The position numbers were made by a program, and so were the translations under genes. Source: Utricularia gibba (Eukaryota; Streptophyta; Magnoliopsida; Lamiales; Lentibulariaceae). From it: a stretch of DNA of 64,000 bases. Location: positions 3,100,001-3,164,000 of the forward strand of contig NEEC01000011.1 of NCBI GenBank assembly GCA_002189035.1. Direction: 5' to 3'. The notes under the pieces are model-generated. The model saw only the letters and a list, made by a program, of their open reading frames with translations, did not search any database and was not told the origin of the DNA. This document shows, piece by piece, positions 47,567 to 61,588 of the stretch (the stretch's first letter is position 1; each line of letters starts with the position of its first letter).

Positions 47567-48294
47567 TCGCTGGAGTTTTAGCCACGCTTCTGCACTCACT
47601 CTTCCATCAACACAGAGACGCTTCACAAAGGGGATGAGTAGCATCACTACAAACGCAATGGCGCAAAGAGAAATGCAGCACACCCCCCGCCCCCTTTTTT
47701 TTCCTCGAATAGAAACTTGGTTTTTCTCGTGTAATTTTATTTTATTTATTAAAAAAATATATCCCATGGAGCAGGGCCTCGTTGAAATACTTGACCCAAT
47801 ATTTTTTATTGGGCCCCAGGCGGCCCAGTAAAATAATCTACCTTCTTTTTGTTTGTTGGCCCGAAATAGGTTCAGCCTCCACGTGAAAGGTACAAAATGA
47901 CCCAGCGGGTATTCGGGAGAGGCTGCTTATTGGTTGGTGCCAAGTGGGACCCACCCTAGCGGCAGGGTCGCGCGCACGCTTATGGGACCCGCAACCCACT
48001 CATTCCGTGGGCTCCACAACGCTGCTCTTTTTCTTTTATCAGTATTTAAAAATAATGCGGATTAGGTTTGGTGGGTTGTTTTGGATAGTCTTGAATTTTA
48101 GTTCTTTTTTGAGTAATAAAATATTTTTTTGAAATAAATTGAAAAGCTAAATTTTTTTTTTGGGGATTAAACGCGAGAAATGGCAAGATTTACATTACGC
48201 TGAACAAAAGCCCCCCACACAACACGCAGCCTGGCACAAGAAAGAAAAGAACAAGAGGAAAGAAAGCAGGCAACACACATTCACTTCATTCCAT
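47567..48294. other. Convergent 3' region between the MFS gene and the Dof gene
   Basis: Contains both 3' UTRs. No additional gene was recognised. Confidence 0.5.
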
Positions 48295-49392
48295 TCACAC
48301 CAGGAACTTGATCGAGCCATCCAAGTTCCAGCGCCCATTCGCCTCCTCTTCGTTTCCCCCAAAAGGGAAGCCACTTCTGGCATCAAACATGTTCTGGGTC
48401 GTAGAGAATCCCTTGGGGTGGCTGGAGGCATCGCAGCCGGTGCTGCTGAATGTTCCACTTTTGAAAAGCTCCCATGGAGTAGCAGCTACGGGGAGGGGGT
48501 TGTTGAAATGAAAGGGATTATAACCCACGTTTTGGTTTTGGGGTTTAGGGTTTTTCAGCACAAGGGTTTGTGGGTTGAGATCTGGGGCTGGTTTCTTGGA
48601 TGCTGAGGGCGAGGATGAGGAGGAAGATGATGAGGAAGAAGATCTTTTGTTCTTCCTTGAGCTTCCACCAACGGGAACATTCCTAAGGGAACCGCCTTCT
48701 GTCCAGTACCTTCTACAGTTCTTGCAGAAGTATCTGGGCTGAGAGAGGCTGTAGTTGTTGTAGTAACAGAATTTGGTGTTGGGAGATGTGCATCTTGGGC
48801 ATTTTAGAGGACTTGCATTTGGTGGGTTCGGCTTCTTCTCTGAAGCTGCTGCTGTTGTTTGATCAAAAACTACTCCAGCTCCAGTACCCTGGTGACAAGT
48901 TAAGCCAAATTAGAAGCCCACAAGTTGGCACAGAAGAAGCATAAAAAAAAACGTGTTAACAGAAGAAATGGCTAATAGCAGTGGCCTTGAAAGTGTTCCG
49001 TTTTAAGGATGAGATCAACTTGAGAAACTGTGATGCAACTAGTTATCCATTTCCTAAGCATCTTCGAATTGAGTGGATAAGAACAAGTAGTTCTTTTTCT
49101 TCATGTTGGCAAGACATATTTTTGTCTTGATTTTTCCTGATAAATCTCATCTTAGGTCTTGTGAAACAACTAGGAGTAGGCAGAAACTGAGGCTCAGCCA
49201 ATGAAGGTATTTATCATGTATCATCAGCAGCAGCAAGGAGGGGGTGGATGAAATCATGAAACAACGGATTAAGAGGAAGATCACAAGACAAATCAGCCCT
49301 AAAAAGATACAAAAACCCTCTGTAAACAAAGAAAGTAAGTGAGCAATAGGAGGATGCCTTTTTATCACCTGTGGCCACCAGGAAGAATCCAT
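48295..49392 (-). CDS. Dof zinc-finger transcription factor
   Basis: Two exons: a tiny first exon 49392-49369 (MDSSWWPQ) and 48888-48295. The Dof domain is complete: [48 protein letters not shown], with the C-x2-C-x21-C-x2-C cysteines that bind one zinc. Dof factors bind AAAG cores. After a serine run ([20 protein letters not shown]) the tail is Pro/Asn/Phe-rich and ends [13 protein letters not shown]. An MDSSWWPQ-type start in a separate exon is seen in Dof2.1/Dof4.6-type proteins. Exact orthology is not set. Confidence 0.93.
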
Positions 49393-50238
49393 GGCTGAGC
49401 TGAGGAGCAAGAAAGAAAAAGGACGAGCAGAGGAGAGAAAAAAGGAGTGACGGATGTGAATGTGGTGGTGATGGAGGAATGAAAAAGAATAGTGTTTTGG
49501 GTTTTGGCTGTTGCCAATGTTCCCATCCTCCTCTGACCCACCGCTGCCAGTTCCACTCCCACGGACGCTACTCTAAAATAATGCAAACCTTTTTTCCGCT
49601 TTGCACTCACCTCGATTCAAGAACATGATGTGATTGACAGTACAATCATAATGACGGCAATGATATCATCCTCCTCCCCTTCAATCTCTCTCCTATATCC
49701 ATTAATTAAGAAGCTTACTAAATGAAAGAACAGCAACATTGCATGGGACACGAACAATTGCCTCGTTTTTTTGTCCAAATTATGTGGCAGTATTTATTTA
49801 CCTACCGTGATGGCGAGGCCCCAGACTGGACGGGATTGAGCACGGGAAACGTGGGCGGCTGGGCGATGATGCCATGCCTGGCGCTTTTGCCAGTTCCCTC
49901 CTGCCGCTGCCCATTCCTATTCTTTCATAATTCTCAAGACAAAAAGAAAAAAGGGCATCACCCTCATTTGTACAGCACATATTTACCATGTGCATGTGTT
50001 CTAGGGGGTATTTTACGTGAACATAGTTAAGGATAAAGCAATTTTTTGAATTAATTTTTGAATCGTGCAGATGCGTCCAAAATCAGCCAGGACAATCATG
50101 CGAGACTAACTAAGCGTGTACAGGAAACTCTATGTACAGGGAGACCATGTGGTGGTACAACTTCACATTCTAAGAGATGACAATACATTGTTACAATCTG
50201 AATGGCAACCAGCAGATGCAAACCTTTTGTTTTGTCTC
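49393..50238. other. Intergenic: Dof upstream region and 3' flank of the exonuclease gene
   Basis: No gene was recognised. It must contain the Dof promoter and the 3' UTR of the exonuclease gene. Confidence 0.5.
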
Positions 50239-52744
50239 TTACTCGTTCAGTTTGCACACATCAATGAACTTCTGGACTGCGTTGTGGTACTGGGTTCCCT
50301 GAGGACAAAGCTCATGGATAAAAATGGTATCGTGGGTCGTGCGATGGTGCAAGGTGGTCGCAGTAGAATTTAGTACTAGAAAGAGAGCTACCTCCCAGTA
50401 AAGTTGGCGGCAGTCCCTGCATTGCCAGAACTCCAAATTTTTGTTGAACAAGCACTTGGGGACCTCCTGGAAACCTTTTGCAGCTTCAACCGCTTCTTCA
50501 GTTGTGAGGGGTTTCTGAATAAAGCACCCGTTGCACTTCGTGCACCTCGACATCAACTGATCTTCAGAAATTTTGAGCTGAAATGCCTCAATAACCTGCA
50601 CAAGGCGGTAATTAAAATTCATCCATGTTCCAAATGTTCTTGGGGAGGAGGCGTGCAAAAGTAGCTGGAAATAAGCCGGTTCCCCATGTCAGTAACCTTG
50701 GGCAAGCATAAGACAACATTACCTCGAGAAGCTGATCATTTTTTATAAGGTTCTTGATCCTGTATATTTGATTCTTAATGAGATATCCATGCCTCAGAAG
50801 CTTTACGTCTCGAGTTAAAATTACTCGTCCCTCCTTTTGGGCTTGCGTTATCAAATCCCTTGAGAAACATAAGTCAAACATTCAGATGGGTGATGCAGAA
50901 TTTGTATATGCACGAATTGTACCTAGCTCCAGGCTTTTTGGAGATAGGGACCGCAGCATCTATCCCGACACAACGTAAATGCTTTGCCAGTCCTTCAATC
51001 TGATGATAAACCCACAAGAAAATGAGTTTTGTAACGTAAAAAATCATATAATTAAAGGAGATGATTAAAAACATGCTATACCATTACATCACATAAAAAC
51101 TTAGGCTGTCCATCACCTCCCAGTGCCGGATCCCATGGAGAAGGACCTCTCACATCATCTAAACTCTCAATATCCTTTTCCCTTGGAACAGAAACACCTG
51201 AGGAACTTTTAACTTTCCTTCTGGCACCTTTTGGCCTCCGGTCCATATCCTTCAACACTAGTTTGTCACCGTGTTTCCGGATGACCCATACAAGGTAACT
51301 ATCTATTTGCGGAGCAATACTGGAGGGGTTGGAGGATTCTATTCTGTCAACAATCTCCACTCCGTTTTCTACTTCTGGTATAGCTACACGAGCCATATTT
51401 GCGGCATCACACAACTTGTTTGTCAATACAATGTTACACCTATCTGGCAACTCCAGTATCTCCTTTAACCCAGAAATAGAATCCGAAGGCGAGTGCTTTT
51501 TTTGTCTCTGGGAAGGAATCCCTGCATTAAAAAACCAACGTGAGCAATTCAATAAATTTGAGATGAACAAATCTACAGCATCCCCAATAAAATATGTTAC
51601 GAAACAAGATCAACCTTCTCTAACAACCTGTGCAAGGAACACATTAAAAATCTCCACCAGACAGTGGGCATCTGCAGCAGCATAAGCCTTTTGCTCTCCT
51701 GTCAGAGGGCGCTGCGACCAGTCACTGCACTGAAGTTCCTGGAGGGAGAAATTTCATGGTGATGAACTACACTCACCTCGGAAATGCATAGAAATGCAGT
51801 AACTTATTTTCAAAGTTTTGCAATTTGATTACATGACACCATGTTTGAAACGCAAACCTTGGAGAGGGAAATGCCTAAAACTTCTTTGCATATAGTTGCC
51901 AAACTCTTGTTATGCTTTGGTAGCTTTCTTCCAGATACTTTCGGTTGCAGAGAGTTATATATGGCAGAAACGTCAATATAAGGTTCAACCTGAAAATAGT
52001 TTGCTGAAGTCACAGAAAATTTGAAACAACAAACTACTCGAAACATTCAAAATGAACAAACTTGCTGCCATTTGGTCTAACGAAATTTATCTTATGGAGC
52101 CAAATCCCATTGCTACTGCAATAACAAAAAAAAGAACGCACAAGAACGCATCCTTCTGATACTTTTGAACCTCATTTTAGATCATTAAGACTGCATAATC
52201 ACCACCGACGCAAGATTTCAACAGCCATTTCATAGATTATCAGCAGTCCGAGCCTCACTCCCCTGTCGGAATCCATTTAAGAGAACCTATAACATAGGAG
52301 GGAAAAATAAACTACACATACTCTGTCGAAGCCACGACCGCAGCCTCGCTCACAAAAGGTCGATGATAAATACATCAAATCCTGTTTAAATCTGAACCCC
52401 AATTTAATCACAGCAACAGAAACCAGCATTTCGCTCAACAATCCATAAACCTCCTCAAGATCCATCATCTGCAGATCGAGAAGAAATACCGGCAACTCCT
52501 CGGAGTCGACAATCCGGCAGGCGATTTGCAAGAGCGAGACATTTGGAAACGTCGAGGCGCTGCGGTTGGGTTTCCATTCGGCGTCAAGACCAATCACCGA
52601 CGAGTGAGTCAACGCGTGTCTCAGATGACAGAACTCCCGCGAGTCGTTTCCGGCGACGAGGTGAATTGCCGGAGCTTTCGCGTGGACCGTTGAATCCATT
52701 AACCGATTAGACATAACTTGACGAGCCTCCATATTAACTAACAT
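50239..52744 (-). CDS. 3'-5' exonuclease with Mut7-C RNase domain (exonuclease mut-7-like)
   Basis: Multi-exon gene, ATG 52744 (or 52732, MEARQVMSNR) to TAA 50239. The N-terminal half is a DEDD-family 3'-5' exonuclease: Exo I SSVIGLDAEWKP, Exo II VAVIKLGFRFKQDL, Exo III KAYAAADAHCLVEIF. The last third is a Mut7-C (PIN-like) domain: PKFLCDVMVEGLAKHLRCVG, ILTRDVKLLRH, and a C-terminal zinc ribbon with two CxxC pairs (SRCTKCNGCF, QCRDCRQLYWEGTQ). The combination matches plant proteins such as Arabidopsis At1g56310 and nematode MUT-7. Exo III here has Y, so it is the DEDDy subtype. Likely trims small or structured RNA; the substrate is not known from sequence. Confidence 0.9.
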
Positions 52745-53346
52745 GGGCTCGGCCCACTAAAATTAGTATATAAAAATTATTTTTCAATATAAATATAAAC
52801 CAAAATTCAAATCCATTTAAGTGGATCATTTTGAAAATAAAAATTATTTCTAAGAAAATATATCTGCATTTCGGATAAATCTTATGCATTTTGAGTATTA
52901 TTTTCGAATAATAATCAATTTTTTTATTACAGAAAAATAGATATTTCTTCACGACACGTATACCGGAAGCCCGACGCAAGCAGGCGACACCGCCATTTTC
53001 CTCTCTGGTTAACTTGTGCTACTTGTTTGTGTATTAACTCTCGGCGCTGGAGGTTTCTTATCATTTCTTCCTCCTCCGCCGGCCGTAATTTGTCGCCGTG
53101 AATCTCCTTTGCTTTGCGTGTCGGGGAATCAGATCCTTGTGTTTCGTATGCGGAACGACTCGCGTGACAATTTCTGATTCTCGTGGAGGTTTCTTAGGGT
53201 TTGTTGCGATCGTTGACCTAGTTGTTGTATTTTAGTAAAGCTTGTGATATTAGAGGTCGCTTCCGTAAGTCTTTGTGGTTGATTTAGGTAAAGTGGAATA
53301 AGTCGGATCGTTTTCCTGGCTTGATATTGTTGTTGTTGCGAGCGAT
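52745..53346. promoter_or_regulatory. Divergent promoter region between exonuclease and ACBP genes
   Basis: Both neighbours start outward. The left half is AT-rich; the right half (52980-53346) is the likely ACBP leader, GC-richer. No clear TATA box. Confidence 0.5.
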
Positions 53347-55096
53347 ATGGCGGAGTGGCAGCAGGTTTATCAATCGATATTCATCGGCTTCATATTCTCG
53401 TTCTTGCTGGCGAAACTGTTTTCGGTAATCTTTGCTTTCCGCGATGAGAATCTCCGGGTCGTGCGTTCGCATTCTGTGGAGCCTGAAACGGAACCGGAGC
53501 CTGAATTGGAGCCGACGCGATTGGATCCTTCTTCATATGTTTTGGAGGAAAATGAACCAATTATTGCTCATGGAGATGACATATCGAAGAACGATGATGT
53601 TGTGATTAGTGAAAAAGAACCGTTGATTGGAGACTCGGAGGAGTCTGATGATGATTGGGAGGGGGTTGAGAGTACAGAGTTAGATGAAATGTTTAGTGCT
53701 GCGACAGCATTCGTTGCTGCAACGGCGGCAGATCGGGGAGCCTTGAAGGTGTCGAATGAAGTCCAGTTGCAGCTTTATGGCTTTTATAAGATTGCTACCG
53801 AGGGACCGTGTACTGCTCCCCAGCCATCAGCTCTGAAAATGTCCTCTCGTGCTAAATGGTAAATTTTGTTTTTTTTAAATGGCCTTATAGGGGTTCCCTT
53901 CAGTAGCTTTCCGTCTAAACTGGACTTCGCCATATCCCAATTTTTTATTTTTCTCTTAATGATCCATGTTTCTTGAAAATATTTCTTCGAGAAAAAAGTG
54001 GATATTTGGGACATTTTAGTAGATAACTGTTTTTTAAGCGGTCGGAACTTATATATTTTAGGCAAGCTTGGAAAAAATTGGGATCCATGGCCGCGGAAGA
54101 AGCAATGCAGAAGTATATTGACATTGTCTCTGAGATACATCCCTCTTGGGCTTCTGGCTCTACTAGTGTGAGATCATTGATTTCCTAGTGCTTCTTTCTT
54201 GCATGGGCGATATATGCCAGGGCTACTCTTCCATGTTATGTCATTCTTTGTCTGTGTCCTGCAGAAAACAGAGGAAGAAATACCCAGTGATGCGCCCACG
54301 TCAGGTTCGTCCGGGCCGATGGGGCCTGTTTTTAGTACCTTCATATACAACGAGGAGGAACAAGGGTCTGAATTGTAAGGATATCCTGAACTTGTTCTGT
54401 GGTTTTGTTGTTTCAAATTCTTTGACTAAGTTCTTCGCACCTTTTTGTTTGTGCATCCACATTCTTGTAATCTTTAGATATCAGGAAGTTGATAATGTGC
54501 TGGTTTTGATTTCGTTCTTATGTTTTCTCTGCAGGAAGTTGGAAGCTATACATGCCTTTTCACGAGAAGGAGATGAGGAGAATGTTCTCAAATGCCTTGA
54601 CAGTGGTGTTCCTGTAAATCTAAAGGGTGAGTTGTTTTATGCTATATGTCAAGTGTGCCATAGTTACGTGAGCTGAGTTAGATGATCCTGGTTGCCTGGC
54701 ATGACATTTCATACTAAAGCAGTGTACTTTTTTCAGATAGCGAGGGCCGCACACCGTTACACTGGGCAGTAGATCGTGGCCATTTGAAGGTTGCTGAAAC
54801 ACTACTGAAAAGGAATGCAGATGTCAATGCAAAGGTACAACGAATCAACCGCGTTAACCACGAAGGATACTTTCTGCATTGTTTTTTAATGGTGCTGGCA
54901 CGCCATTCTCTTGAAGGATAACGAAGGCCAAACTGCACTGCATTATGCCGCTGTCTGCGAGAGAGCCACCATAGCCCAACTCCTGGTTCAGAGGGGTGCC
55001 AATATACTACTAACTGACAACGAGGGTGACGCTCCAAAGGATCTCTGCTCATCCACCTGGTCCGGTTTGGCTCTTCTTGTAAAATCCACTGACTGA
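53347..55096 (+). CDS. Acyl-CoA-binding protein with ankyrin repeats (ACBP1/ACBP2 type)
   Basis: Multi-exon gene, ATG 53347 to TGA 55096. An N-terminal membrane anchor (SIFIGFIFSFLLAKLFSVIF) is followed by an acidic linker with an ETEPEPELEP run. The acyl-CoA-binding domain spans MFSAATAFVAATAADR, LQLYGFYKIATEGPC and RAKWQAWKKLGSMAAEEAMQ, with the conserved YKQAT-like and KW.AW signatures. C-terminal ankyrin repeats follow: GRTPLHWAVDRGHLKVAETL, GQTALHYAAVCERATIAQLL and GDAPKDLC. This is the exact plan of Arabidopsis ACBP1/ACBP2, ER and plasma-membrane proteins that bind long-chain acyl-CoA and recruit partners through ankyrin repeats. Intact. Confidence 0.94.
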
Positions 55097-55614
55097 ATCG
55101 CTGCTGCTAAATCATTCCAGACGTCATCAATTCCATACTTGGTGTTAATAACTCCACTCTGCTCATGGCATCATTATTGCTATTTAACCCTCCAAAGTGG
55201 TTCACAGATGGTGGAGCCTCTAGCTACAGAAGGAGGCAGGGCTCACTATTTTCCAGCCCCTCTTCTTAAGCTCGGTTGTTTAATAATTATAATATGCTTG
55301 TTGGCTGGTGGTGACAGACAGGTAACCTGAACATGTGTCATAACCTTCGCACTGATATAATATATAGGTATTGTGGTATAGCATCTTTTTCTTTTCCTTT
55401 GATCTGACTATGATGGCACACATGGATGGTCTGTGGTGAGGGAAATAACAGGTACTAATTGCTGGAGAAAACTTTAGAATAAATTTTTGAAGGTTGGAGA
55501 GTATCAGAGCCCGGACCCTGACCAGTTTACAAGGGAAGCTCAGGGCGGGTACTGTCCTGCAAAACTATTCAAGCAATGAACGGACACCGCGGGGAGAAAA
55601 CAATAACTCATCTA
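55097..55614. other. Convergent 3' region between ACBP and BiP genes
   Basis: Holds the two 3' UTRs. No further gene was recognised. Confidence 0.5.
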
Positions 55615-58409
<2,795 letters not shown>

Positions 58410-58520
58410 CTTCAAACCAGCAGCGATTCCCCCGAGCCTCAGAGATCTACGTTTCTTCGCTGTTCAACCTTTCTACGTTGCGAGCGGGTTCTAGAAACGT
58501 TCGGAACGTGGAGGGGAGCA

Positions 58521-58528
58521 TTTTATAG
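58521..58528 (-). promoter_or_regulatory. BiP TATA box (CTATAAAA)
   Basis: CTATAAAA on the BiP strand, 112 bp before the start codon and about 35 bp downstream of the first UPR element. Confidence 0.65.
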
Positions 58529-58560
58529 GAGCGGGGGTGCATCGTTCCCTCGTCACTCGT

Positions 58561-58576
58561 GCTGACGTGGACCAAT
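58561..58576 (-). promoter_or_regulatory. ERSE-II / P-UPRE element 1 (ATTGGTCCACGTCAGC)
   Basis: On the BiP strand it fits ERSE-II (ATTGG-N-CCACG) and matches 15 of 16 bases of the plant UPR element ATTGGTCCACGTCATC described in BiP promoters. bZIP60/bZIP28 with NF-Y bind such sites under ER stress. Confidence 0.75.
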
Positions 58577-58681
58577 GAAATATCCGGGTTATGTAGTCGC
58601 GTCTGATCTGTTATTCGACCGCAGCTGCGTGGACAGCGGGCCTCACGTAGACCAAACGCAGGGGATTATTGTGTCATGAGT

Positions 58682-58697
58682 GTTGACGTGGCCCAAT
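58682..58697 (-). promoter_or_regulatory. ERSE-II element 2 (ATTGGGCCACGTCAAC)
   Basis: Second ATTGG-N-CCACG match, same orientation, 106 bp farther upstream. A diverged third copy lies between them near 58641-58655. Confidence 0.7.
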
Positions 58698-58952
58698 CAC
58701 ATACAGAGAGAAAGAGCTGAGACCAATAGAATTGCTCCGCTGACTTGGCGGTGTCTCTGCCGCTCATATGCCCATCCTACGGTCAGTGAATTTTCTCTTT
58801 TGTTTCGGATTAAAATATTTTATAGTTGATTTTCTTTAAAAAGAATTAATTCAACATTTTATAATATAAAATTCTAAAATGCGCGATGGGCTTTTAGGTC
58901 AACCCCATATCACTCCACGTGTACGCATCCATTGGTCACAAATTGCAACTCA

Positions 58953-60564
58953 TCAGTATTCATCAATGTAAGTGTCCAGCATATCATCCTTCCTGGAGCT
59001 CCGCCGGGAGAGCAGGGCTTTTAGGAGGCGTTTGCTCTTTCCGGGGACAATGTCGCCGTCTTTCGGGGTCTGCACCGACGAAGATTTTCGGGGCTCCGGG
59101 AGTACCTGAAGCAACAAATAAGTATCACAAAAATATTAATGCATTTGCGCACAGGGTGTGTTAGGACAGGGGGAAAGAGGTTGAGATGCTGACAAATTGC
59201 TGATCATGTGATGTAGGTGTGGTTGGCCGGCTGTTACTCGGCGTGGTCGACCGTGAGGTTCTAGCAGTCGATGATGGCTTGATCGAGACTGGCCGGAGAA
59301 CTGGAAGCCTGTTTGGTGAAGCATCTGTTCTCCTTCCTGTACCCCAAAAACAGAGCATTGTATCTGACCATTAACCTGATGGTTTATTCAGCTTTAAAAG
59401 ATGAAGAAGGAGCAAACCTGAATCTTTGTTCGATTTGTTGCTTGGTAAGGAAAGGCTTCCTTCCTTTTGAGCAAGCTTAGGAGGTGGCGGCGGTGATTGA
59501 TGGAGCCTTTTACTGCAATAGTTTGAGTTCATAGAATGGTCCCTTGACTATCAAGACGAATGATGAGCTCATATCACTAACCTGATTTCTGGGATTGGCA
59601 GTTGCGGGTCTTGCATTGCGGCTCGAATGGCTGTCAGAACAACCAGTTGTAACTCTTACAAGCAAACATGGATGAAATGAACACCAGAAAAGGCTATCCT
59701 TACAGTTCTTAAGTTGACGCCAACCATCTTTGTCCTCAATGATGCATCCTTGGAACCTTGATTTGGTCCTAACCCCACCACGCATTGTCTCTCCCACTAA
59801 AAAGAAGAGTGCCCAAACAGAGAGATAAGAGTATAATGAACAATGAAAAATGATTCCAATGATAAAAGAGGACTGGTTACATGGCAAAATGTATCGATTA
59901 TAGTATTTTGGTGTGTTGATCGCTAGTCTTTGCTCTTTAACCCCTTCGCGGTCGAAGTATTCCCGGCACACGTGCAATCTCTAAATCAACAAGGAATGGA
60001 AATCAAAGCAATCAGTATAGCTGCGCAACAGAACTTCAGAAAGTACCTGCTGAATGCAGGATATGCGGAGTTCGGCTCGAGAAGCATCATCGATCTTTTC
60101 ATCCACTAAACTATTGACTCTGTAACTCATTGAGCCCAAATGGTCCACTGTATTCACGAGAGCCTTCATGGCGTAGTCCTTTAAAGTGTTCATGACCCTG
60201 CACAATGCGCTCATCTTTATTGGAGAAGGTAAAGATGGAACACCGCAGCTTACTAGCATCAACTCACACATGCTTTTGGTCGTCATTTGTATAAGAAAAC
60301 TCAAAGTATTCAGCAGCCGAATAAAGCTGTTTCCTCAGATTCCTCAAATCCTGCACATAGCACAGCATCATGAGCAATTCCCAGAGTCATGATTGATAAC
60401 TATGGCTGTTTCAAGTGTTTAGCAACTCAGGGTTTCCATGAAATGAATCAAGAAACTACCTTTAAACTCTCATGAAACATCAAATTCTTCTGCGTCGCAG
60501 CCTCACCATGAATGGCTGATTCTCGAGCAACCGGCATCAAAGAAGTTTCAGCCACAGATTCCAT
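58953..60564 (-). CDS. ABI-like protein (ABIL), SCAR/WAVE complex subunit
   Basis: Multi-exon gene, ATG 60564 to TGA 58953. The start [16 protein letters not shown] precedes a conserved helical region: [77 protein letters not shown] and [20 protein letters not shown]. Ser/Pro-rich spacers ([22 protein letters not shown]) follow, and the conserved C-terminus [19 protein letters not shown] ends LDTYIDEY. This matches plant ABIL1-4, which with SCAR, NAP1, PIR and BRICK activate ARP2/3-driven actin branching. Neighbour BiP also flanks ABIL4 in Arabidopsis. The exact ABIL number is not assigned. Confidence 0.9.
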
Positions 60565-61588
60565 TGAGGAGCTGTGTTATGAGAACACAGGTCAAAACTA
60601 CATTTTCTGCGGCGACAGTTTTCACAGCAGAATGAGTACGCTTAGCCAAACACTTTCTTTCAAGTTTAAGACTCCAAACAGAAACAACAAGAAAGTTGGA
60701 TGCAGGCTTTTTTTAACAACAGAAAAAAAAAAAAAAGGAACAAAAGAACCATACAGAGCTTGTTCCCACTTAAAGAAGTGTTTAATGATCTAAATTTTCT
60801 TCACAAAGCACCGGAAATCACGGCCAAAGGAGACAAAAAGTAAACCTTAAACAGTTCTACCAAGTTCCACCACTATGTTGCTTTTACGCCTAGCCGAGGA
60901 ATGAAAAGCTGAAAAACTGCAAACCAGATGGCAAATGAATGGGAAAATGCTGACCTTCAAGAGTAATGGATTGCCATTCAACCCACCAACCAAACCACCC
61001 ACGAGCATTTACACAATATAAACCCCGTATTCGTGTCATCTTCAACCGAAAAATGAACTTTTGTGACCACCCACATTCAGTTTTCGATCACAGAATCTGT
61101 TTTGCGAGAGAAAAAGGACAAATTGAAGCAGGCCCACTAATCCCCAAGTCACTATTATGATTTAGGCACCGATTGACTAAACCCCAGAAGCAAATGTCAA
61201 CCTTACTTTCTGTCTCCTTCCTCTGGCGGTAACTTGGAACGCCATTACTGTGAGAGTATGTGCCAAATCAAGCTATTTAAATGGCGACCGATCAAAACAA
61301 GGAAAAAGGAATCCGAGAGCCTCGGAGAGAGGGGATACCAACGGATAGTACGCTATATCTAAATGACTTTAATACCCTTACCAGTACTCTTTAATTACCA
61401 CACGTCCATTCCCAATGAATGGGAGTTGGGGGACAACCGTTGCCGATGGACCACAAGGTCTAAATAGACATTACACTCTTAACAACAGACCACGTGGCCA
61501 ACCCAGTAACTAATAATAGACAATTATTAATAATAAATTACTAATAATACCAAAAAAATTGCATGGAGACAAGACCCATTTTAGCGTT
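60565..61588. promoter_or_regulatory. ABI-like gene upstream region and 3' flank of the coiled-coil gene
   Basis: Probably contains the ABIL promoter and a long leader. AT-rich at 61500-61560. No gene was recognised. Confidence 0.5.

Larger units (their letters stand above)
58410..58952 (-). promoter_or_regulatory. BiP promoter region (also 3' flank of the ABI-like gene)
   Basis: Contains a TATA box at 58521-58528 and two UPR elements. The right part is the 3' UTR of the ABI-like gene. Confidence 0.7.

Noticed and set aside
52742-52979. A small gene in the AT-rich stretch upstream of the exonuclease
   Set aside because: The open frame there is low complexity (I, K, F, N) and typical of AT-rich intergenic DNA.
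53500-53540. Proline/glutamate run in ACBP as an error
   Set aside because: Acidic linkers of this type are normal in ACBP1/2 proteins and the frame is intact.
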